Assembly: GCA_036381255.1 (NCBI GenBank)
Contig: DASVDG010000135.1
Location: 1 to 64,000, forward strand
From: CALBZE01 sp036381255
GTDB taxonomy: Bacteria > Gemmatimonadota > Gemmatimonadetes > Longimicrobiales > RSA9
Length of the DNA stretch: 64,000 nt
Direction: 5' to 3'
Numbering within the stretch: the first letter of the stretch is position 1; each line of letters opens with the position of its first letter. A model generated the notes under the pieces. The model saw only the letters and a program-made list of their open reading frames with translations, did no database searches and had not been told where the DNA came from. The position numbers and the translations under genes were made by a program. Positions 58,806-64,000 of this stretch are shown here, piece after piece.

Positions 58806-59642
58806 TTGAATTCACTGATCCGCACCACCGCGATCGCAGCGGCGGCCCTCATCGCCTCGAGCGCGCAGGCCGTCGCGCAGACGCCGATCGGGCGCCCGGT
58901 CGCGGCCGAGGAGCCGAAGCCGGAGCCGACCGTCGCGCCCGTGCCGTTCGGGCCGGGCGAGCGCCTCGGCTACCAGGTCCGGCTCGGCATCTTCGGCGAG
59001 GTCGGCGAGGGCGCCATGGAGGTCGTCGGCGTGGACACGATCCACGGCCGGCCGACGTATCACCTGCGGTTCGACCTTGAGGGGAAGGTCCTCTTCGCCG
59101 AGGTCGACGACCGGCTCCAGTCGTGGCTCGACGTGTCGAGCCTCGTCGCGCGCCGCTTCGAGCAGGACCAGAAGGAGGTCAACTTCGAGCGGCACCGCAT
59201 CTTCGACTTCTTCCCCGAGCAGGGCCGCTACGAGCGCGTCGACCGCGAGGGCGGCGGCGAGCTCGCGACCGACCAGCCGCTCGACGACGTGTCGTTCCTC
59301 TACTTCGTCCGCACGCTCCCGCTCGAGGTCGGCGAGACGTACACGCTGAACCGCTACTACAAGGCGGACGGCAACCCGGTCACGATCCGGGTCCTGCGCA
59401 AGGAGACGATCACCGTGCCCGCGGGCACGTTCGAGACGATCGTGGTCCAGCCGATCATCCAGACCGACGGACTCTTCGGCGAGGGTGGCGAGGCGGAAGT
59501 CTATTTCACGGATGACGAGCAGCGGCTCCTCATCCAGATGAAGTCGAAGGTCCCGGTCATCGGCCACCTGAGCCTGCACCTGAAATCGTACACGCCGGGC
59601 GCGCGACTCGCCGCGACGCCGACCAGCGAAGCCGGTACGTGA
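58806..59642 (+). CDS. DUF3108 secreted beta-rich protein
   Basis: A protein of 278 residues with a signal peptide (cleavage near AVAQ) and a DUF3108 domain: GERLGYQVRLGIFGEVGEG near residue 50, a long middle with DDVSFLYFVRTLPLEVGETY near residue 158, and VPAGTFETIVVQPIIQ near 204. Domain members are periplasmic or outer-membrane associated, of unclear role in envelope synthesis. The TTG at 58806 has AAGGAG 10 nt upstream; an in-frame ATG at 58779 overlaps the previous gene and is the alternative. Confidence 0.8.
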   Translation: MNSLIRTTAIAAAALIASSAQAVAQTPIGRPVAAEEPKPEPTVAPVPFGPGERLGYQVRLGIFGEVGEGAMEVVGVDTIHGRPTYHLRFDLEGKVLFAEVDDRLQSWLDVSSLVARRFEQDQKEVNFERHRIFDFFPEQGRYERVDREGGGELATDQPLDDVSFLYFVRTLPLEVGETYTLNRYYKADGNPVTIRVLRKETITVPAGTFETIVVQPIIQTDGLFGEGGEAEVYFTDDEQRLLIQMKSKVPVIGHLSLHLKSYTPGARLAATPTSEAGT

Positions 59643-60604
59643 ACGCACCCGACGACGGGATCGACACCTCGCGCATCCGTACCGTCCCGGTGACGGAGCG
59701 TCCCAACAAGGTCCGCGCGGAGGAGTTCGCCCGGCCGCCGGCGGCCGGGCGCAGCTTCGCGGCGTTCCTGGACTCGCTCCCGGACATCCTCCAGGCGCGG
59801 AGCTTCCTCGCGGTCGCCGACGCCGTGGCCGACGCGGCGCGGGCCGGCCGCGCCGTCGTGTGCATGGTCGGCGGGCACGTGGTCAAGACCGGCCTCGGCC
59901 CGGTGCTGATCGACCTCGTCCAGCGCGGCGTCATCACGCACCTCGCCTCGAACGGCTCGGCCGTGATCCACGACTACGAGATGGCCCGCTGGGGCGGGAC
60001 CAGCGAGGACGTCGAGGCGGGGCTCGTCGACGGCAGCTTCGGCATGGCCGAGGAGACCGGCCGCGAGATGAACGAGGCGATCCGCGAGGGCGCGCGCCGC
60101 GGCTGGGGGCTGGGCGAAGCGCTGGGGCGCGCGCTCGAGGCGCGCGACGACCTGCGCCACCCCGAGCTTTCGCTGCTGCTCGCCGCGCGCCGCGCCGGGA
60201 TCCACTTCACCGTGCACGCCGCGATCGGCGCGGAGATCATCCACCAGCACCCCGCCGCCGACGGCGCCGCGATCGGGCAGACGAGCCACACGGATTTCCG
60301 GCGCCTCTCCGCGCACCTCGAACGGCTCGACGGCGGCGTCGTCCTGAACATCGGCTCCGCCGTCGTCATGCCCGAGGTCTTCCTGAAGGCGCTCACCATC
60401 TGTCGCAACGTGAACGGCGGGTGTCCGCGCGCGTTCACGGCCGCCGACTTCGACATGATGCGCCACTACCGGCCGCGCGTGAACGTGGTCGAACGGCCGA
60501 CCCGGACGGGCGGCGGCGAGGGCTACCAGATCACGGGCCACCACGAGATCATGGTCCCGCTGCTGGCGTGGGCGGTCGTGGAGCGGTTGGAGCGGCGGGG
60601 CTGA
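59639..60604 (+). CDS. Conserved protein of unknown role, Rossmann-like, possibly deoxyhypusine-synthase-like
   Basis: The 321-residue soluble protein has VVCMVGGHVVKTGLGPVLID near residue 73, THLASNGSAVIHDYEMARWG near 100, DGSFGMAEET near 130, and VVLNIGSAVVMPEVFLKALT near 238. The glycine-rich phrases fit an NAD- or nucleotide-binding alpha/beta fold, and the order recalls deoxyhypusine-synthase relatives, but I cannot assign an activity. It overlaps the DUF3108 stop (GTGA) and closes the fifteen-gene operon. Confidence 0.55.
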   Translation: MNAPDDGIDTSRIRTVPVTERPNKVRAEEFARPPAAGRSFAAFLDSLPDILQARSFLAVADAVADAARAGRAVVCMVGGHVVKTGLGPVLIDLVQRGVITHLASNGSAVIHDYEMARWGGTSEDVEAGLVDGSFGMAEETGREMNEAIREGARRGWGLGEALGRALEARDDLRHPELSLLLAARRAGIHFTVHAAIGAEIIHQHPAADGAAIGQTSHTDFRRLSAHLERLDGGVVLNIGSAVVMPEVFLKALTICRNVNGGCPRAFTAADFDMMRHYRPRVNVVERPTRTGGGEGYQITGHHEIMVPLLAWAVVERLERRG

Positions 60605-60649
60605 ATCCTCCCGGTCGGAGCGGGATCCCACGCTCCGGCGGACCCGGTC

Positions 60650-60741
60650 ATACGGAATGCGCCGGAACCGTTTCCCTCATTGGACTCGACCGGCGCGCGA
60701 CTCGCCGCCGGGACCGCGAAGGGTTCACGCGAAGTCCGTAT
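60650..60741 (+). repeat. 92-bp dispersed repeat, copy 2
   Basis: Same length as copy 1 at 35323, beginning ATACGGAATGCGC and ending GCGAAGTCCGTAT. About 78 of 92 positions agree by my count. On the minus strand its outer end provides the TGA that now closes the VOC remnant next to it. Confidence 0.75.
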
Positions 60742-60906
60742 CAGACCGCCTCCGGCAGCGGTTCGACGGCGCTCGGGTCCATCCAGACCAGCTCCCGGAT
60801 GTGCCCGTCCGGGTCCTGGAAGCCGTGCGGGTCCATGAAGCCGTGGTCCTGCGGCTCGCTGTACGTCGCCCCGCCGGCGGCGACGGCGTTCCGGACGGTC
60901 TCGTCG
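60741..60906 (-). pseudogene. VOC (glyoxalase/bleomycin-resistance) gene remnant, C-terminal part only
   Basis: The minus strand encodes a clear tail of a VOC-superfamily protein: TREAIDETVRNAVAAGG, then SEPQDHGFMDPHGFQDPDG and ELVWMDP, ending at a TGA contributed by the 92-bp repeat. Metal-ligand positions (His and Glu) typical of the second half domain are kept, but the N-terminal half and any start codon are absent. It is a decayed or truncated gene. Confidence 0.6.
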
Positions 60907-61019
60907 ATCGCCTCCCGGGTATGGGGTTCGCACCACGCATCAGGGTGCGCCCATTCTGCGCTTCACGGGCGCGACGAACGGGAGCCGCCGGAATCGACAG
61001 AGAACCGAAGGCGTGACTT

Positions 61020-61619
61020 TCAGGGGTCCGGGAAGAGCTCGGAGAGAGGGATCTCCAGCCCCGGCAGGAGGTCCGGCGCGGTGAGGACCGCGTCGGCGCA
61101 CACGGCGACGGCATCCGCCTGCGGGCGGTGCACCGTGACCGTGCGGGTGCGCGGGTCGACGACCCAGACGATGCGGGTCCCGGCATCCAGGTAGGCACGG
61201 ACCTTCTCGCGGATTCCGCCGGCCGAATTCGACGGGGACACCACCTCGACGGCGAGGTCGGGGGCGATGCGCCAGAAGCCGGGAACGGCGTAGCCGCCTT
61301 CGGGGATTCGAGCCCTCGACACGAACGCGACGTCGGGGCCGCGGACGGTCGGCGGATCGTCGGACAGGATGAATCCGACCTCGGGGAGGACGTCGCCGAG
61401 GCCGGTCGCGCGGGCGTACGCATCGAGCGTCGCGGCCACACGCATCTGTGCGCGCGAGTGCGGCGGCGCGGGGCGCGGCTCGCGGACGAGACGGCCGCGC
61501 ACCAGCTCGACGTGGTACAGGTCGTCCTTCGGGAGACGCTGGTACTCCTCGATCGAGACCGGCCGCTCATCGTCGGCCGACGGCGTGCGCTCCTCGATGT
61601 CGCCGTGCTGGCGTGTCAT
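61020..61619 (-). CDS. Uma2-family (DUF820) putative restriction-endonuclease-like protein
   Basis: A 199-residue PD-(D/E)xK-fold protein. Typical pieces are VSIEEYQRLPKDD near residue 20, YHVELVRGRLVREPRPAPPH near 35, VRGPDVAFVSR near 90, LAVEVVSPSNSAGGIREKVR near 122 and TRIVWVVDPRTRTVTV near 147, holding the Asp, Glu-x-Val and Lys of the active site. Uma2 proteins are common in many bacteria, without a settled role. GGGAGG precedes the ATG directly after an octamer array. Confidence 0.85.
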   Translation of the reverse strand: MTRQHGDIEERTPSADDERPVSIEEYQRLPKDDLYHVELVRGRLVREPRPAPPHSRAQMRVAATLDAYARATGLGDVLPEVGFILSDDPPTVRGPDVAFVSRARIPEGGYAVPGFWRIAPDLAVEVVSPSNSAGGIREKVRAYLDAGTRIVWVVDPRTRTVTVHRPQADAVAVCADAVLTAPDLLPGLEIPLSELFPDP

Positions 61620-61630
61620 CCGGCCCTCCC

Positions 61631-61702
61631 GTGGCGTCGTGGCGTCGTGGCGTCGCGGCGTCGTGGCGTCGTGGCGTCGTGGCGTCGTGGCGTCGTGGCG
61701 TC
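61631..61702 (+). repeat. Octanucleotide tandem array (9 units) upstream of the Uma2 gene
   Basis: Nine copies of GTGGCGTC, the fourth with one change (GCGGCGTC), end-to-end over 72 bp. The array ends about 11 bp before the Uma2-family start codon, just upstream of its Shine-Dalgarno. Such arrays slip readily in replication. Confidence 0.85.
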
Positions 61703-61862
61703 GTCGCGAATGTACGCGCGGCCTCCCGCGGCAGCCATGGCAGTTTGGGACGATCCGATCCGCGGCGCGGGTGGGCGGTCGGGTGCGGGGGCGGAGGCCG
61801 GATGGGCGGCGCTCAACATCTCGGCGGACCCACGCGTCCTGTACACGAGGGAGGGGCAGCGG

Positions 61863-61943
61863 ATGGACGAACCGGCTCGAGTGCCGGCGATGGAGGAGAT
61901 AGAGTCGATATGCGAACGCGCGGAAGCCGCAGGGCGGCGTTGA
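61863..61943 (+). CDS. Small ORF leading into the outer-membrane receptor gene
   Basis: GGAGGGG stands before an ATG at 61863, giving a 26-residue peptide MDEPARVPAMEEIESICERA and six further residues, whose TGA at 61941 overlaps an ATG of the receptor (TGATG). A longer in-frame form could start at 61737 (68 residues). No family is recognised. It may be a leader peptide that couples translation. Confidence 0.35.
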   Translation: MDEPARVPAMEEIESICERAEAAGRR

Positions 61944-64000
61944 TGTCGGGGGTGTTGCCGTTGTTGTCGCTGTGGATCGCGGCTCCGGCGGCGGCGCAGG
62001 GGCGGGGTGCGGAGGTGCGCGGTCGGGTCGTGGCGCTGGACACGGGGCAGCCGCTGGGCGCGGCGAACGTGGTGCTGCGGGTGCCGGGTCGGGAGGGCGT
62101 GGTGGAGGCGGGCGCGACGGATGCGCTGGGCCGGTTCCAGCTGACGGGCATCCCCTCGGGTCGGTACACGCTCGAGGCGACGTACATCGGGTACGCGCCG
62201 CTGACGCGGGAGCTGGCGCTGGTCGCGGGTGCGTCGGTGGACGTGGGCACGCTGCGGCTGGCGGTCGAGGCGATTTCGCTGGACGAGGTGACGGTCGAGG
62301 CGGAGCGGCCGCCGGTGGTGTTCGCGCCGGACCGGGACATCTACGCGACGGAGTCGCTGCCGGGCTCGGACGGCGGCGTGGCGACGGAGCTGCTGTCGAG
62401 CATTCCGGACCTCGAGGTGGATTTCGACGGCGCGATCATGCTGCGGGGCAGCACGCCGCAGATCTACATCAACGGCCGGCCGGCGCCGATGGAGGGGGAG
62501 GCGCTGGCGGCGTTCCTGGAGCAGTTCCCGGCGGACCAGATCGAGCGGATCGAGGTGATCCCGAACCCGTCGGCGCGTTTCGATGCGGAGGGCTCGGGCG
62601 GGATCGTCAACATCGTGTTGCGGGAGGGCGTCGAGCTGGGGATGAACGGCAGCGTGTTCGCGAACGTGGACACGCGGGGCGCCGCGGGCGGCGGCGGCCG
62701 GGCGACGTGGCAGCGGGGGCCGCTGACGGTGCACGGCGGCGCGTTCGTGCGTCACTCGGACCGCGAGTCGACGGGGTGGGACCTGCGCGAGATCCTGCTC
62801 GACGACCCGCCGACGCTGCTGCGGCAGGACACGTGGTCGGAGAACGGCGGGCTGTCGGGGAGCGGCCGGTTGACCGCGGAGCTCCAGCTCGGCGAGCGGA
62901 GCGTGCTGCGCGCGGAAGGCCGGTTCTCGGACTTCGGCCGGGACTCCGAGCGTGCGACGACGACGACGCACATGGACCACCTCGAGCAGGTGACGCAGCG
63001 CTACACGCGCAGCGCGCGGTCGGAGTCGATCCGCCGGTCGATGGACGCGGCGCTGAGCTTCGAGCACGATTTCGGGTCGGAGCAGCACTCGCTCGAGATC
63101 GAGCTGGAGTTCGAGGGCGGCCGCGACGGCGAGGACGAGCGGGTCGAGACGGATTTCGAGGTCGTCGGCCCCGATGAAGGACCGGTCCCCGCCGACCTGA
63201 CGCTCGACGACTCCGACGAGCGCGAGCGCGAGACGACGCTCGAGATCGACTACGTCCACCCGTGGGGCGAGCTGGGGCAGATCGAGGTCGGGTACCGCGG
63301 CAGGATCCAGACGCGCGACACCGACCGGCTGCTCGAGGAGCACGAGAACGGCGTGGACGGCCCCATCGTCGAGACGACGTCCCGGGACTTCACGTACGAC
63401 GAGCTGAACCATTCCGCGTATCTGACGCTGGCGCGCAAGCTGGGCGACTTCGGCATCCAGGTCGGCACGCGGGTACAGCACTCGGGCACGCGCTTCGAGC
63501 TGCCGACGGGCGACGCGTTCGAGACGTCGGACGTCGACTTCTTCCCGAGCGCGAACGTGACGTACGAGTTCGGCGAAGGGCGCCGGATACGGCTGTCGTA
63601 CTCGCGCAGGACTCGCCGGCCGCCGCCGTGGCGGCTGAACCCGATCGACCAGTCGACGGACCCGCTGGAGCGGGAGGTCGGCAACCCCGACCTCGAGCCG
63701 CAGTACACGCACTCGTTCGGGCTGGACGCGAGCGCGTCGATGCCGTGGGGCACGCTGCGGATCTCGCCGTACTTCCGGCGCGTGGCCAACGACTGGGCGC
63801 GGATCCAGCGGGTCGACGAGGACGGCGTGTCGACGACGACGTGGGAGAACGTCGCGTCGCAGGACATGTACGGCGCGTCGCTGACCGCGTCCGTCCGGCG
63901 CCCGGACGGCTGGGGCGGGTTCCTCAGCCTGAGCGCCCGCGGCGAGGACCGCGATGCCGGCGACAGGCTCGCGGACATCTCGGGGCGCTCGTTCTCCTGG
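61910..64000 (+). CDS. TonB-dependent outer-membrane receptor with carboxypeptidase-regulatory-like N-domain (3' end outside window)
   Basis: At least 697 residues, open to the right edge. A signal peptide (MRTRGSRRAA, hydrophobic core, AAPAAAQG) is followed by a beta-sandwich with VRGRVVALDTGQPLGAANVV and IPSGRYTLEATYIGYAPLTR, a plug domain (LSSIPDLEVDFDGAIMLRGS, ARFDAEGSGGIVNIVLREG), and the start of a beta-barrel. The domain order is that of receptors for large or carbohydrate ligands using TonB. ATG 61943 is an alternative start, but lacks a positive signal n-region. Ligand unknown. Confidence 0.87.
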   Translation, partial: MRTRGSRRAALMSGVLPLLSLWIAAPAAAQGRGAEVRGRVVALDTGQPLGAANVVLRVPGREGVVEAGATDALGRFQLTGIPSGRYTLEATYIGYAPLTRELALVAGASVDVGTLRLAVEAISLDEVTVEAERPPVVFAPDRDIYATESLPGSDGGVATELLSSIPDLEVDFDGAIMLRGSTPQIYINGRPAPMEGEALAAFLEQFPADQIERIEVIPNPSARFDAEGSGGIVNIVLREGVELGMNGSVFANVDTRGAAGGGGRATWQRGPLTVHGGAFVRHSDRESTGWDLREILLDDPPTLLRQDTWSENGGLSGSGRLTAELQLGERSVLRAEGRFSDFGRDSERATTTTHMDHLEQVTQRYTRSARSESIRRSMDAALSFEHDFGSEQHSLEIELEFEGGRDGEDERVETDFEVVGPDEGPVPADLTLDDSDERERETTLEIDYVHPWGELGQIEVGYRGRIQTRDTDRLLEEHENGVDGPIVETTSRDFTYDELNHSAYLTLARKLGDFGIQVGTRVQHSGTRFELPTGDAFETSDVDFFPSANVTYEFGEGRRIRLSYSRRTRRPPPWRLNPIDQSTDPLEREVGNPDLEPQYTHSFGLDASASMPWGTLRISPYFRRVANDWARIQRVDEDGVSTTTWENVASQDMYGASLTASVRRPDGWGGFLSLSARGEDRDAGDRLADISGRSFSW

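Larger units (their letters stand above)
60605..61019. other. Gene-poor stretch with repeat and gene remnant
   Basis: Between the last operon gene and the Uma2-family gene lie the second 92-bp repeat and a VOC-family remnant; the rest (60605-60649 and 60907-61019) shows nothing recognisable. Confidence 0.5.

Noticed and set aside
61631..61702. CRISPR array
   Set aside because: Units are 8 bp, directly adjacent with no spacers, and no cas gene is in the window.
1..64000. tRNA, rRNA, transposase, integrase, prophage or biosynthetic megasynthase genes
   Set aside because: I scanned for tRNA T-arm motifs, DDE transposase and integrase phrases and modular synthase signatures and found none.

Overview
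The window is GC-rich throughout (apparently about 70% G+C) and tightly packed with genes. Most of it, from about 8 kb to the right end, fits a diderm (LPS-bearing) bacterium. It carries lipid A and LPS-core genes, MsbA, a TonB-type protein, a TonB-dependent receptor, several lipoproteins and a PorX-type regulator. A Gemmatimonadota-like organism is my best guess, by inference only. The leftmost 8 kb looks different: a CcdA fragment, a poly-gamma-glutamate hydrolase-like protein, an F420-type luciferase-like oxidoreductase, pdxH, serS and an actinobacterial-looking block of terminal oxidase genes. The change falls at or near the boundary between the oxidase subunit I and II genes, and could be horizontal transfer or an assembly chimera.

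Layout. 1-2 kb (+): ccdA end, PGA hydrolase, LLM oxidoreductase. 19-2 kb (-): a very long tightly spaced series running from a strong sigma70-type promoter near 18.98 kb. It holds a double universal-stress protein with PCP_red-like domains, a radical SAM/SPASM protein with a PCP_red-like domain, a long cytochrome bd-like subunit I, a diheme c cytochrome, a membrane-anchored c cytochrome, a c-c-ethylbenzene-dehydrogenase-type fusion, a cupredoxin, and heme-copper oxidase subunits II, I, III and IV with CtaG; serS and pdxH follow. 26.3-19.2 kb (-): NAD-linked formate dehydrogenase (NuoE/F fusion plus molybdenum subunit), a ferredoxin, an Mrp ATPase, a zinc-ribbon/PCP_red protein and a small membrane protein. 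31.4-26.4 kb (-): DUF4142, cupredoxin, diheme cytochrome, Rieske-flavoprotein, folE and a 54-residue lipoprotein. Divergent from this is a SufR-like Fe-S regulator.

32-43 kb: M1 and M23 peptidases (both lipoproteins), a CpsB-type phosphatase, glycerol-3-phosphate dehydrogenase, a TonB-like protein, a conserved hypothetical, a multi-PAS histidine kinase and a heptosyltransferase. 43.5-60.6 kb (+): fifteen genes with overlaps or gaps of at most 29 bp, almost certainly one operon. A PorX-like gene leads it, followed by three GT9 heptosyltransferases, four GT4 glycosyltransferases, MsbA, a methyltransferase, an isoprenylcysteine-methyltransferase-like protein, an LpxL-type acyltransferase, a GT2 enzyme with a long disordered tail, a DUF3108 protein and an unplaced conserved protein. 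60.6-64 kb: a 92-bp repeat (second copy at 35.3 kb), a VOC gene remnant, a Uma2-family gene behind an octamer array, and the start of an outer-membrane receptor that runs off the window.

Working idea: the 8-31 kb region is an electron-transfer district in which formate oxidation, c-type cytochromes, two cupredoxins, a bd-like oxidase and a heme-copper oxidase sit together. PCP_red-like domains recur in three otherwise unrelated proteins, and this is the most unusual thread in the window. I saw no rRNA, tRNA, CRISPR array, transposase or prophage gene.
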